NCBI GenBank assembly: GCA_013373545.1
Contig: JABXHQ010000062.1
Span: 1 to 43,250 of the forward strand
DNA: 43,250 nt
From: Gammaproteobacteria bacterium
GTDB lineage: Bacteria; Pseudomonadota; Gammaproteobacteria; Enterobacterales; Kangiellaceae
Direction of reading: 5' to 3'
Shown piece by piece: positions 8,614-17,890 of the stretch. The translations under genes and the position numbers were made by a program. Positions within the stretch are counted from its first letter, which is position 1; each line of letters starts with the position of its first letter. Below the pieces are notes generated by a model. The model did no database searches. It saw only the letters and a program-made list of their open reading frames with translations, and was not told the DNA's origin.

Positions 8614-9695
8614 TATAAACCTCGCTCTTTATGCCAAGGTTTTACTTTCATATCGGCCCGCAATTGATGCACACCGGCCGCGACAATTTGATCGCCGGGA
8701 CTGACACCACTGATAATCTCAATCCCCTTGTTTTGGACATCACCAACGATTACTTTCACTAATTCAACGCCCTGCTGTTCAGCATGATAGCGCCATACAA
8801 AAGCTTCACCAGCATCCACGGTTTCATTGTCTGGAACAAACACCGCTTCAACGGGTAATAAAATATGATCCGTTGCATTTTGCACTATCGCATTAAGATC
8901 AATATGAACTGTTGCGCTCATTCCCGGCAAAACATTAATGGCTTCTGGGGTCGGCAAGGAAAAAACGACTCGATAACTTAAGGTCGCTGGATCCGCTTGA
9001 GTATCCCACTCTTTAATAGTAACGGGGTAAGACTGCTCAGGCGCGAAGTCAAATGTCACTTGTGGCTGATAATTAACGCCGCGTTTAACCAAAGCCATAA
9101 TTCGCTCGGGAACTTGAATGGTCACATCCATTACGTCACGGCTAAGAATGCGCAAAATATTTTGCTTTGCCTGAATGTTTTCTCGATTTTTCACATAAAC
9201 TTTGGCAATTGATCCGGAATAAGGTGCGCGCAACTCGGTGTGTTCCAAATCCGATTTTGCGCGTTCGAATTCGGCTTCGGTAATTTTCAAATTGGCGGCG
9301 GCTTCATCGAGTTGTGACTGTGGAGCCAATTTTTTATCAAGCAACGTTTGCGCTCGCTCAAATTGAGTTTTAGCCAACTCGAAGCGCGCGGCGCGATCAT
9401 TCAAGGCTAACTTAAAATCTTCATCATCGAGTGCAGCTAATAGCTGCCCTTTGGCGACTCGGTCGCCCGGCTTCACCGGAAACGATTGCAGCTCACCGCT
9501 AACCCGAAACGCTAGATTAGCGCCTTGATTAGCTTCTACCAACGCCGGAAAATGGCGCATGTTGGTGACCGATGCATCGTCCACAGTAATGATTTTTGCT
9601 GGTCGCACTTCTTCTTCAATAGCCACTTCAGACGGCGCTTCACAGCCGACGAGAGCCCACAACAGTGTTGCAATAGCGATTACTCGAGAGTTCAT
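8613..9695 (-). CDS. RND efflux periplasmic adaptor (membrane fusion protein), lipoprotein
   Basis: A 360-residue adaptor linking the RND permease to an outer-membrane channel. The N-terminus ends in a lipobox LVGC with Cys18, so it is probably anchored in the inner membrane. A biotinyl-lipoyl half-motif (FPVKPGDRVAKGQLLAALDD, ~72-91), an alpha-hairpin (~95-150) and the second lipoyl half (LRAPYSGSIAKVYVKN) follow. After these come beta-barrel and membrane-proximal domains ending near MKVKPW. It is the first gene of a two-gene operon, divergent from a LysR regulator across a ~95-base gap, which suggests regulation by that protein. Confidence 0.93.
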   Translation of the reverse strand: MNSRVIAIATLLWALVGCEAPSEVAIEEEVRPAKIITVDDASVTNMRHFPALVEANQGANLAFRVSGELQSFPVKPGDRVAKGQLLAALDDEDFKLALNDRAARFELAKTQFERAQTLLDKKLAPQSQLDEAAANLKITEAEFERAKSDLEHTELRAPYSGSIAKVYVKNRENIQAKQNILRILSRDVMDVTIQVPERIMALVKRGVNYQPQVTFDFAPEQSYPVTIKEWDTQADPATLSYRVVFSLPTPEAINVLPGMSATVHIDLNAIVQNATDHILLPVEAVFVPDNETVDAGEAFVWRYHAEQQGVELVKVIVGDVQNKGIEIISGVSPGDQIVAAGVHQLRADMKVKPWHKERGL

Positions 9696-9790
9696 GGCGA
9701 ATACCTTTAACTGGAAAACCAGTGGATCATACGCACAATAGTGATAAAATAATATTTAAGCTTTGTTTGTATCTTATTAATAATTATTTA

Positions 9791-10678
9791 ATGACTCTTG
9801 AGCAGCTCACTATTTTACACTGGATTGTCGAGGATGGCGGCCTTAACTCCGCCGCACAGCGGCTCAATAAAACGCCGCCAGCATTGTCAATGGCGATCAA
9901 GAAGTTGGAGCAATCCCTTGGGTTTAGCCTGCTCAACCGCGATCATTATCGGCTGACACTCACAGAACAAGGTCGCGTGTTTTACCATCAAGCCAAAGAA
10001 ATATTACAAGGCGTCGATCGGCTACAATCACTCGGGCATCAGCTCGCTCAAGGTGTAGAGCCCTTGTTTTCCATAAGCTACGAGCAAGCCGCGCCACCGG
10101 TAATGTTTCAAAGCGCATTAAGCGCAACCATTCAACAATTCCAAGCGACCCGCTTTAACCTGATGAGCGGTTATCGTTTTTCTTCATTGGAAAGTTTGAA
10201 CGAAGGCAAAGCCGACTTAGGTATCGGTCCGTGGTTTCATGTCATGCACTCCTCTGGTGATTATGACACTTTGCACCTTGGTAATTTTCATTTGATATTG
10301 GTGGCCCATCCTGAATTATTTCACCAAGACTCGCCAATTCCCTTAACCACACTGAGTCAGTTTCCAATTATCACCGCGGTTGAGAGTAAGTTGAATTTTG
10401 ATAATGAAAGCTTAACGGCGTTTAAAACCACTAGCCAAATGTGCAAGGTAAATACACCGCAAATGGCCCGGCAGCTATTAATCGATAAAATCGGTTGGGG
10501 AATGATCCCAAAACATTACGTAGAAAACGATTTAGCTGCCAATCGGTTACGACAATTTAAAGTCGCTCACTTTGAGTCGGAGTTTAGTGGCGAGGTGCGC
10601 GCGTATCGTCGCCTCGATGTTAGCCACGGTCCGGTAGCTCAATATATTTGGCAACAATTAAAAGCGCGCATTGCCTAA
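9791..10678 (+). CDS. LysR-family transcriptional regulator
   Basis: A 295-residue regulator starting at ATG 9791 (MTLEQLTILHW). An upstream in-frame ATG at 9722 would add 23 non-conserved residues and is not preferred, although neither start has a strong ribosome site. Residues 1-60 are the winged helix-turn-helix (GLNSAAQRLNKTPPALSMAI, then KKLEQSLGFSLLNR). The rest is the periplasmic-binding-like effector domain (~88-290). It is divergent from the RND efflux operon, the classic arrangement for a LysR activator or repressor of its neighbour. Effector unknown. Confidence 0.9.
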   Translation: MTLEQLTILHWIVEDGGLNSAAQRLNKTPPALSMAIKKLEQSLGFSLLNRDHYRLTLTEQGRVFYHQAKEILQGVDRLQSLGHQLAQGVEPLFSISYEQAAPPVMFQSALSATIQQFQATRFNLMSGYRFSSLESLNEGKADLGIGPWFHVMHSSGDYDTLHLGNFHLILVAHPELFHQDSPIPLTTLSQFPIITAVESKLNFDNESLTAFKTTSQMCKVNTPQMARQLLIDKIGWGMIPKHYVENDLAANRLRQFKVAHFESEFSGEVRAYRRLDVSHGPVAQYIWQQLKARIA

Positions 10679-10698
10679 CGCGCGATTCTAACCATGAG

Positions 10699-11628
10699 TT
10701 ACTCGGTGGAATAATACTTTTTAACGCCTGCGATGGCTTGTTCAGCGGTATCAACAAAAGTGAATAATTCAATATCGGATGCACTGATCACACCTTCTTC
10801 GACAAGACCGTCAAAATTAATAATCTTGCGCCAAAACTCCTCTCCAAATAAAAATACCGGCATCGGTTTCAGGCGGCGTGTTTGCACGAGAGTTAAGGTT
10901 TCCAGCACTTCATCCAAAGTACCGTAACCGCCAGGAAAAGCGAATAAGGCTTTCGCGCGCGCTAAAAAGTGCATTTTCCGGATTGCAAAATAGTGAAATT
11001 GAAAACAATACTCTGGCGTAATATAGCGGTTCGGCTCTTGCTCAGTGGGTAACACTATATTAAGCCCAATGCTGTCGCGTCCGGCTTTAGCGACACCTTT
11101 ATTTGCCGCTTCCATAATGCCCGGACCACCACCGGTGATCACCGTCGCATCAATTCCGGTAGTCGCCGGATCCGACAATAACCCAGCCAATTTTACGCAT
11201 TCATCGTAAAATGGTGTCTTATCGAGTAAACGCTGTGCTTGCTGCAGTTTGATCAATAACTGTGGATTTTCCGGATCCTTTTGCAACGCTTGACTGAGTG
11301 TTGCAACACGTGCACTTGCATCGGGCTTAGAGAAAATGCGAGCACTGCCAAAAATTGGCCAAGTGGCTTGTATTTGGTGCTGGTTAAGCATTTGATCTGG
11401 CTTTTGCCACTCAAGCAACAAGCGCACTGCGCGCTGCTCATCTTGCAGGAGAAACTCGGGATCATCAAACGCCAGCCGGTAAGACGAAGATAGGGTTTGC
11501 GCTGAGTCATCACAATGTTTCGCTTGCTCGATCATATCGCGCGAGGGTTGTAATGAGGAATGCGCCCGAAAAGGTAAATTCAGGGCATTATTCGGTGCGC
11601 GCGTAACGTTAACTTTTTTATCGCTCAT
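10699..11628 (-). CDS. LOG-family (TIGR00730-type) nucleotide 5'-monophosphate phosphoribohydrolase
   Basis: A 309-residue Rossmann-fold protein with both hallmark motifs of the family once called lysine decarboxylase: GGGPGIMEAANKG (166-178) and PGGYGTLDE (233-241). In this family these bind the ribose-phosphate and catalyse N-glycosidic bond hydrolysis of nucleoside monophosphates. The ~90-residue N-terminal extension before FGSARIF is longer than in the short LOG proteins (about 180-200 residues), while the whole is shorter than PpnN of E. coli. It is a single gene converging with LysR and is not obviously part of an operon. Exact substrate is uncertain. Confidence 0.85.
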   Translation of the reverse strand: MSDKKVNVTRAPNNALNLPFRAHSSLQPSRDMIEQAKHCDDSAQTLSSSYRLAFDDPEFLLQDEQRAVRLLLEWQKPDQMLNQHQIQATWPIFGSARIFSKPDASARVATLSQALQKDPENPQLLIKLQQAQRLLDKTPFYDECVKLAGLLSDPATTGIDATVITGGGPGIMEAANKGVAKAGRDSIGLNIVLPTEQEPNRYITPEYCFQFHYFAIRKMHFLARAKALFAFPGGYGTLDEVLETLTLVQTRRLKPMPVFLFGEEFWRKIINFDGLVEEGVISASDIELFTFVDTAEQAIAGVKKYYSTE

Positions 11629-11720
11629 AAGTTGCTTCGGGATGTTAAGAATTAATTGAGCACATTGCTCAATATCAGTATCCCTAATAGTAAGCGGTCA
11701 CATGAGTTTCGACAAATGAA

Positions 11721-12755
11721 TTAGTCGGCCTGTCGACGCTCATCTTGCGCACATTGCCCAGCACTTCTGGCCACCGACTTAAAGGTTCGTTGCGGCAGCG
11801 TTTTACGAATCGAAACTTGGTCACCCGGGATCACATTAGCAGCAAAGACATCCAATGGATGAGTGATGGCCATTTCATCGAAGACTTCTTCAACCACCAA
11901 GCGCGAAACCGAGTACGCGGGAAAATTCGGATCCTCTTGATACTCAAGTTGTAAAATTTCACGGGGATAGACCACACCTTGCCCCAGAGAAACATAAACT
12001 TGATTTTGCTCAACCCTTAATACCGAGGCTGTTAGCGGCTGTTCTAAGAAAAAACGATTAAGTTCTTGTAGAGTGCGATTGATCGCTGCCGCAAAAGTTT
12101 GCCCGGTGGTAGTACTCGCCCATTGATTCAAAAACGCTTGCTGTTGACTGGGTGGATAATTAAATGCGATGGCCGAACGTTCACAAGGCCACATCGACGC
12201 GACCACCGGAACCACTAAACGTTGCCGCCCGGCGGCGTCATAAACCACCATAGTCACTTTCACTCGAGCAGCGCGGTCATCACCAGCAATTTCGCTCCAC
12301 AAGCGATCCAACTGAGCACCACCTAAGCTGGCGCTGTGGTCACGATCATCCATTGCGTATAGCGTTTGATAATCATTCAGGATCCACTGCACGCGCCAAG
12401 CAGCGGCCTGCGGCGCGGCACGATAGCCGGCATGAAACGTTAACTCTGTAATGGCTTGATGCAGCACATCTGGTACATTGCGCACCTCACTGCTCGCATG
12501 CCGCCCACTTTTACCTAGCGATGAATATTCAGCACGGCCGGACGCATTCAGTGTTGGCAATATTTGCACCTGTAACCCCTCGCCTACCGGCGATTGCCAC
12601 AATAGATAAGAATATTGCCGTGTTTGTTCTGCGGTCAGATACGGCGGTTGGATAACTTGCTGAGTGACTGGCGCAGCTGCCATCGCAATCGGCCAGCCGC
12701 TGCTAACAACAACTAAAAGAACTAAGTAGCTAACAATAAATACGCGCCGGTTCAT
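11721..12755 (-). CDS. Hypothetical exported protein, weakly FlgT/CsgG-like
   Basis: A 344-residue protein with a signal peptide (hydrophobic core VFIVSYLVLLVVVSSG, cleavage near AMAAA). The central part (LHQAITELTFHAGYRAAPQA, RVKVTMVVYDAAGRQRL) suggests a CsgG/TolB-N-like periplasmic fold. The C-terminal ~90 residues (VYVSLGQGVVYPREILQLEY to IPGDQVSIRKTLP) resemble the small barrel domain of FlgT-type flagellar assembly proteins. No flagellar genes are nearby, so this is a low-confidence comparison and the gene is left unnamed. It stands alone, 93 bases upstream of the LOG gene. Confidence 0.65.
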   Translation of the reverse strand: MNRRVFIVSYLVLLVVVSSGWPIAMAAAPVTQQVIQPPYLTAEQTRQYSYLLWQSPVGEGLQVQILPTLNASGRAEYSSLGKSGRHASSEVRNVPDVLHQAITELTFHAGYRAAPQAAAWRVQWILNDYQTLYAMDDRDHSASLGGAQLDRLWSEIAGDDRAARVKVTMVVYDAAGRQRLVVPVVASMWPCERSAIAFNYPPSQQQAFLNQWASTTTGQTFAAAINRTLQELNRFFLEQPLTASVLRVEQNQVYVSLGQGVVYPREILQLEYQEDPNFPAYSVSRLVVEEVFDEMAITHPLDVFAANVIPGDQVSIRKTLPQRTFKSVARSAGQCAQDERRQAD

Positions 12756-12878
12756 TTGCTTGCTTCCTAAATTTTTACACTTATAGACCTGTTATCGACC
12801 AGCAAAGGACCAAGTTTAATATCCAATCAGCAATATAAAGATGAATATTTAAGCACTAGAAATGCATATTATTGATAT

Positions 12879-12899
12879 AAATGTAATATTATTACATTT
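12879..12899. promoter_or_regulatory. Palindromic operator-like site 1 (HexR-like)
   Basis: A perfect 21-bp palindrome with core TGTAATATTATTACA (12882-12896). The core matches the palindrome I remember for HexR sites in Shewanella (TGTAAT, three A/T bases, ATTACA). HexR is a sugar-phosphate-responsive RpiR-family regulator of central carbon metabolism. The match to HexR is from memory, and no hexR gene is in this window. Confidence 0.5.
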
Positions 12900-13030
12900 C
12901 AAAATACGATAGTTCAGATGACTTTTGAACCAGGTTCGTTATTTCAGCAGTAAATCGGGATGTCTTTGCGCACAAAATATCTTCCATACCAATAAAGGCT
13001 GCCATCAATCAGCGCTAGACGCGCATATAA

Positions 13031-13045
13031 TGTAATATTATTACA
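13031..13045. promoter_or_regulatory. Palindromic operator-like site 2 (HexR-like)
   Basis: An identical copy of the 15-bp palindrome TGTAATATTATTACA, centred 149 bp from the first copy. Flanks differ from copy 1 after one base, so the core itself appears to be what is conserved. Two identical copies upstream of one operon suggest cooperative binding or DNA looping. Confidence 0.5.
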
Positions 13046-13150
13046 CTTTAATTGCTTTACAATGGTTAAATATTCGTTATAGACTGACCCTCTGCTGCTA
13101 TGCAGCACATAATAAAAAACGTTCAGTGGCACTCACTAAAAACATAACCA

Positions 13151-13172
13151 TTGCCAACAAAAGCCTTGGCAA
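13151..13172. repeat. Short inverted repeat in the gltB leader
   Basis: TTGCCAA (13151-13157) and TTGGCAA (13166-13172) are separated by eight bases. There is no T-run after it, so it is not a terminator. It could be a leader hairpin or a regulator half-site pair. Confidence 0.3.
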
Positions 13173-13409
13173 AAGCGCCACTGAGCCAGTCGATTTGGAC
13201 CATCGACATTATCGCTTGCGCAACTTACTTAAACTAAATGCCGGGCACATCAACCTGCTCAAGCGGTTACCAGAACCGTAGCGCTAACGCCAAGCGATCA
13301 TAACCCGCCAGCTGTACTTGTGCCCTAGTGGCCAGTTCCGCGTTCGGCCGAAATTCAACTTGCATCCATGGAGCTGTTACTGCCGTGGTTGACTGGAAAA
13401 GGAACGTTT

Positions 13410-16400
13410 ATGAAACCGCTCTATCATCACCAGCAAGCAAAAGACAATTGTGGCTTTGGCATGATCGCGCACATCGCCGGCGAAGCCAGCCACCAACTCG
13501 TCGAGACGTCCCTTTTAGCCCTTAACCGCATGACCCATCGTGGCGCAGTCGCCAGTGATGGATTATCCGGCGATGGCTGCGGATTACTGATCCAAAAGCC
13601 GGAAGCTTTTTTGCGCCGCGTGGCTGCCGAAGCTGGTCTTAAACTTGGTAAGGATTTTGCGGTAGGCATGGTATTTTTGAGTCAAAATGAAGCTCTCGCT
13701 CAAACCTGTCGCGCGGTATTAGAACAAGAAATCAAACGTGAAACCTTAACCGTAATTGGCTGGCGCAAAGTGCCCGTTGATTTAGAAGTTTGCGGCGAAG
13801 TTGCGCTTAGTAGCTTACCGCAAATTGAACAAATTTTCGTCCAAGGCATGCCGGGATGGAGTCAGCATGATATGGAACGTCGTTTGTTCATCGCGCGGCG
13901 ACGTGCCGCTTGGCGTTTGTTACGCGAAGTTAACTGTCCTGACTACTACGTTTCATCCTTATCGTGCATGGTCATGGTGTACAAAGCGTTAGTGATGCCA
14001 AAATTTTTGAGCCGCTTTTACCTTGATTTACAGGCGTCTGACTTCGCCAGTGCTATCTGTTTATTCCATCAACGATTTTCAACCAATACGTTACCGCAAT
14101 GGAAGTACGCGCAACCGTTTCGATTTCTCGCGCACAACGGAGAAATTAATACCATCACTGGAAACCGTAACTGGTCCAAAGCGCGAACCAGTAAATTTGT
14201 AACGCCTTTGTTGCCTGATCTGCGCGAAATCGAGCCGCTAGTGAACCAAACCGGATCCGATTCATCGTCATTGGATAATATGCTCGAAGTCTTTCTAGCA
14301 GGTGGTATGGATATCTTTCGCGCACTGCGTTTATTAATTCCACCGGCATGGCAAAACCTGCCAGGAATGGATCCCGACTTACGCGCATTTTACGAGTTTA
14401 ACTCTATGCACATTGAGCCTTGGGATGGCCCAGCCGGGATCGTAATGACCAATGGTCGTCATGTTGCTTGTACGCTCGATCGCAACGGCTTACGCCCAGC
14501 GCGCTATGTAATTACCAAAGACAACCTGATCACTTTAGCCTCGGAAGTGGGTGTTTGGGATTATGACGAAGCCGACGTCATTGAAAAAGGCCGCGTTGGA
14601 CCGGGAGAGTTGCTAGCGGTCGATACCACACTTGGCAAGCTATGGAAAAGTCGCGAGATAGATGATGAATTAAAAGCTCGTCATCCGTATCGTGAATGGT
14701 TAGAAGAAAACCATTTAACGCTCACTCGTTATGCACAAGAAACCATCGATCCGATTGAACCCAATGCGCTGCTTACCCAGCAAAAATGTTTTGCAATTTC
14801 AACCGAAGAAAAGCGCGAGATAATTTTACCTCTCGCGCGTCTTGGCAATGAAGCGACCGGTTCGATGGGCGATGATACTCCAGTCGCCGTTTTATCTAGC
14901 GAACGACGCAATTTCTTCGATTATTTTCGGCAACAATTTGCGCAAGTTACCAATCCGCCCATTGACTCATTGCGCGAACAAGCCAGCATGAGTTTGGAGA
15001 CCTGTATTGGTGTTGAATATAACGTTTTTCAAGAAACCACTGGGCACGCTTATCGTGTTGTTCTCGAGTCTCCGGTGTTAACCCATGGAGAATACCAACA
15101 GTTAGCTAATCTAAAAGGCAAACATTATCGTCACTATACGGTTAAACTGGCCATGTACCCTGACGAAAGTTTAGCCGCGGCTATTGATCGCATCGTAGAC
15201 GAAGCATTGCAAGTAGTAAGTGATGGCGTTGTGTTATTGTGCTTGTCCGATCGTTATTTGTCTCTCGACGAAGTTCCTATTCATGCAGCCTTAGCCACTG
15301 GCGCAATCCATAATGCACTCATCAAACAAGGTTTACGCTGCGACTGTAATATTATTGTTTGCTCTGGCTTTGTGCGCGATCCACATCATTTTGCTGTGGT
15401 GTGTGGTTTAGGGGCCACAGCAGTTTATCCTTATTTGGCTTATCAAGTGATAGCGGCCAATTTAACCGAGCAAACCGCCGATGCATTGTCACAATCGATC
15501 TTGTCGTATCGCACAGGTATTGAATATGGTTTACGAAAAATCTTATCGAAGATGGGTATTTCAACGATGGCCAGTTATCGTGGCGCGCAGTTATTTGAGG
15601 GACTCGGGATCGCTGATGAAGTGATTGAACGCTGCTTTCCTGGTATGCCAAGTCGCATCCAAGGTGTTGACTTCAATTGGTTGGAACAAGAAGCGCGACG
15701 CAACCATCAATGGGCACTGAATCCCACTTCAACCATTGCTCATGGAGGCTTACTAAAATATCAATTTAATGGTGAACAACATGCCTATAATCCAGATGTC
15801 GTTCAGCAACTCCAACAAGCGGTTAACAGTGGACGCTACCAAGACTACCGAGTTTTTGCAGACAGCGTAAACCAACGCAAACCGCTCGCTTTGCGTGATC
15901 TATTACAACTCGTTCCAGCCGCAGAACCGATAAACCAAGACGCTGTCGAAGCAAGTGCTGCGATCTTGCCACGCTTTGATAGTGCCGCTATGTCAATTGG
16001 CGCACTTTCCCCCGAAGCCCATGAGTCCTTGGCGATTGCAATGAATCGCTTGGGTGGTAATTCAAATTCTGGCGAAGGCGGCGAAGATCCCGCGCGCTTT
16101 AATAGCGAACGCAACTCCAATATTAAACAAGTGGCTTCGGGTCGTTTTGGGGTTACTGCGCACTATTTAGTGAATGCCAAAGTTTTGCAAATAAAAGTGG
16201 CGCAAGGCGCAAAACCGGGTGAAGGCGGTCAGTTGCCAGGCCATAAAGTTACCGAGGTCATCGCTCAGTTACGTCATTCGGTTCCAGGCGTGACTTTAAT
16301 ATCACCGCCACCGCACCACGACATCTACTCAATTGAGGATCTCGCGCAACTAATTTTCGATTTAAAGCAAGTCAATCCCGCTGCGCGCGTCTCGGTAAAG

Positions 16401-17867
16401 TTGGTTTCTGAACCAGGTGTGGGAACGATTGCCGCAGGTGTTGCGAAAGCGTATGCCGATATGATTACCATTTCTGGTTACGATGGCGGCACCGGCGCCA
16501 GTCCACTATCATCGATAAAACATGCCGGTTCACCGTGGGAACTGGGTCTTGCAGAAGTTCAACAAGCACTCGTCGAAAATGGGCTGCGCCATAAAGTTAC
16601 GGTACAAGTTGATGGCGGGTTAAAAACCGGATTAGACGTCATTAAAGGCGCCATTCTCGGTGCCGAAAGTTTTGGTTTTGGCACCGGCCCTATGGTTGCG
16701 CTTGGGTGCAAGTATTTACGTATTTGCCATTTAAACAATTGCGCCACGGGTGTTGCCACTCAAGATGAAAATTTACGGCAGAAGCACTTCCATGGGTTAC
16801 CCGAAAAAGTACAAAATTACTTTCAATTTATTGCCGAAGAAGTTCGTTATTGGTTAGCGCAGTTAGGTGCGAGCCAGCTAACCGATATTATTGGTCAAAC
16901 CCATTTATTAAAGCGAATTAACTCCACGATTGATAAGCATAAGTCGATCAACTTAGATGCCATCTTATCCAGTGCATCCGTTGTCAATGAACATCCAAAC
17001 TATTGCATCGAACAGGACAATCCATCATTTGATAAAGGTTTGCTTAACGAGCAAATTCTTAATGATGCTAAGTTAGCTATTGATTCCAAGCAAAGTGTCA
17101 CCCTAAGTTATCGTATTAAAAATTACCAACGTTCAATTGGCGCACGGATCAGTGGTTACATTGCGCAACAGTTTGGTGCCGACGGTGTAGCCGCCCATCC
17201 GGTTCAATTAAATTTTACCGGAACCGCAGGCCAAAGCTTAGGCGTATGGAACAGTCCTGGCATTAATATCACCGTCGAAGGTGATGCCAACGATTACGTC
17301 GGAAAAGGCATGTCGGGTGGCCAAATTGTGATCCGAACTGCACGCAACTCCACCCTTGTTTCACGACGCAACAGTATAATTGGTAACACCTGTCTTTATG
17401 GTGCAACCGGAGGCACTTTATACGCAGCCGGACGCGCCGGTGAACGTTTTGCAGTCCGAAACTCCGGCGCCGATGCCGTGGTCGAAGGTCTGGGCGCGCA
17501 CGGCTGTGAATACATGACCGGCGGTCGGGTTGTGGTACTTGGCAATGTCGGTTGGAATTTCGCAGCCGGGATGACCGGAGGTGAAGCTTTCGTACTCGAT
17601 CAATCCAATTTATTTCACGAATACTGCAATCAAGAATTTGTCACTATAAAGCGTTTATCCGACGTCACAGATGAAAGCTGCATTGAACAATTAAAGGTGC
17701 TCATCGAGCAGCACGCCCAAGTCACGCAAAGTGAATGGGCACAACAAATTTTGGAAAGCTTTGAGCACTACATTGGCGCATTTAAATACATCGCTCCCAA
17801 GGTGCAAGGAAAACCTTTACAAAAACCTAAGTCAGCGAAATTGATTTCATTGGTTAAAGCCAGTTAA
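13410..17867 (+). CDS. gltB: Glutamate synthase (NADPH) large subunit
   Basis: Makes glutamate from glutamine and 2-oxoglutarate, with electrons from GltD. The start is ATG 13410, after AAGGAA (13399-13404). An upstream ATG at 13368 would add 14 residues and displace the catalytic Cys further from the N-terminus. With this start the amidotransferase nucleophile is Cys14 (KDNCGFGMIAHI), exposed after propeptide removal. The order is glutaminase domain (~14-430), central domain, FMN synthase domain (GEGGEDPARF, GYDGGTGASPLSSIKHAG), and the [3Fe-4S] cysteines in GCKYLRICHLNNCATG. The C-terminal GxxGG beta-helix (GMSGGQIVIR, GATGGTLYAAG, GMTGGEAFVLD) completes it. About 1485 residues, normal for the family. 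Cotranscribed with gltD. Confidence 0.97.
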   Translation: MKPLYHHQQAKDNCGFGMIAHIAGEASHQLVETSLLALNRMTHRGAVASDGLSGDGCGLLIQKPEAFLRRVAAEAGLKLGKDFAVGMVFLSQNEALAQTCRAVLEQEIKRETLTVIGWRKVPVDLEVCGEVALSSLPQIEQIFVQGMPGWSQHDMERRLFIARRRAAWRLLREVNCPDYYVSSLSCMVMVYKALVMPKFLSRFYLDLQASDFASAICLFHQRFSTNTLPQWKYAQPFRFLAHNGEINTITGNRNWSKARTSKFVTPLLPDLREIEPLVNQTGSDSSSLDNMLEVFLAGGMDIFRALRLLIPPAWQNLPGMDPDLRAFYEFNSMHIEPWDGPAGIVMTNGRHVACTLDRNGLRPARYVITKDNLITLASEVGVWDYDEADVIEKGRVGPGELLAVDTTLGKLWKSREIDDELKARHPYREWLEENHLTLTRYAQETIDPIEPNALLTQQKCFAISTEEKREIILPLARLGNEATGSMGDDTPVAVLSSERRNFFDYFRQQFAQVTNPPIDSLREQASMSLETCIGVEYNVFQETTGHAYRVVLESPVLTHGEYQQLANLKGKHYRHYTVKLAMYPDESLAAAIDRIVDEALQVVSDGVVLLCLSDRYLSLDEVPIHAALATGAIHNALIKQGLRCDCNIIVCSGFVRDPHHFAVVCGLGATAVYPYLAYQVIAANLTEQTADALSQSILSYRTGIEYGLRKILSKMGISTMASYRGAQLFEGLGIADEVIERCFPGMPSRIQGVDFNWLEQEARRNHQWALNPTSTIAHGGLLKYQFNGEQHAYNPDVVQQLQQAVNSGRYQDYRVFADSVNQRKPLALRDLLQLVPAAEPINQDAVEASAAILPRFDSAAMSIGALSPEAHESLAIAMNRLGGNSNSGEGGEDPARFNSERNSNIKQVASGRFGVTAHYLVNAKVLQIKVAQGAKPGEGGQLPGHKVTEVIAQLRHSVPGVTLISPPPHHDIYSIEDLAQLIFDLKQVNPAARVSVKLVSEPGVGTIAAGVAKAYADMITISGYDGGTGASPLSSIKHAGSPWELGLAEVQQALVENGLRHKVTVQVDGGLKTGLDVIKGAILGAESFGFGTGPMVALGCKYLRICHLNNCATGVATQDENLRQKHFHGLPEKVQNYFQFIAEEVRYWLAQLGASQLTDIIGQTHLLKRINSTIDKHKSINLDAILSSASVVNEHPNYCIEQDNPSFDKGLLNEQILNDAKLAIDSKQSVTLSYRIKNYQRSIGARISGYIAQQFGADGVAAHPVQLNFTGTAGQSLGVWNSPGINITVEGDANDYVGKGMSGGQIVIRTARNSTLVSRRNSIIGNTCLYGATGGTLYAAGRAGERFAVRNSGADAVVEGLGAHGCEYMTGGRVVVLGNVGWNFAAGMTGGEAFVLDQSNLFHEYCNQEFVTIKRLSDVTDESCIEQLKVLIEQHAQVTQSEWAQQILESFEHYIGAFKYIAPKVQGKPLQKPKSAKLISLVKAS

Positions 17868-17890
17868 TCGGTCCAACAAAGGAGAATCTA

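Larger units (their letters stand above)
12756..13409. other. Long leader/intergenic region upstream of gltBD
   Basis: About 650 bases without a convincing gene. The left half is AT-rich and carries two copies of a 15-bp palindrome (12882-12896 and 13031-13045). The right half is GC-richer and has a small inverted repeat (13151-13172). A 62-codon minus-strand frame at 12944-13132 overlaps the second palindrome and lacks a ribosome site. This stretch probably carries the gltB promoter and a long untranslated leader. Confidence 0.6.

Noticed and set aside
9722-9790. Longer N-terminus for the LysR regulator
   Set aside because: The extra 23 residues precede the conserved start of the DNA-binding domain and do not fit the family.
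12944-13132. 62-codon minus-strand reading frame in the gltB leader
   Set aside because: Overlaps the second palindrome, lacks a ribosome site and has no protein-like pattern.
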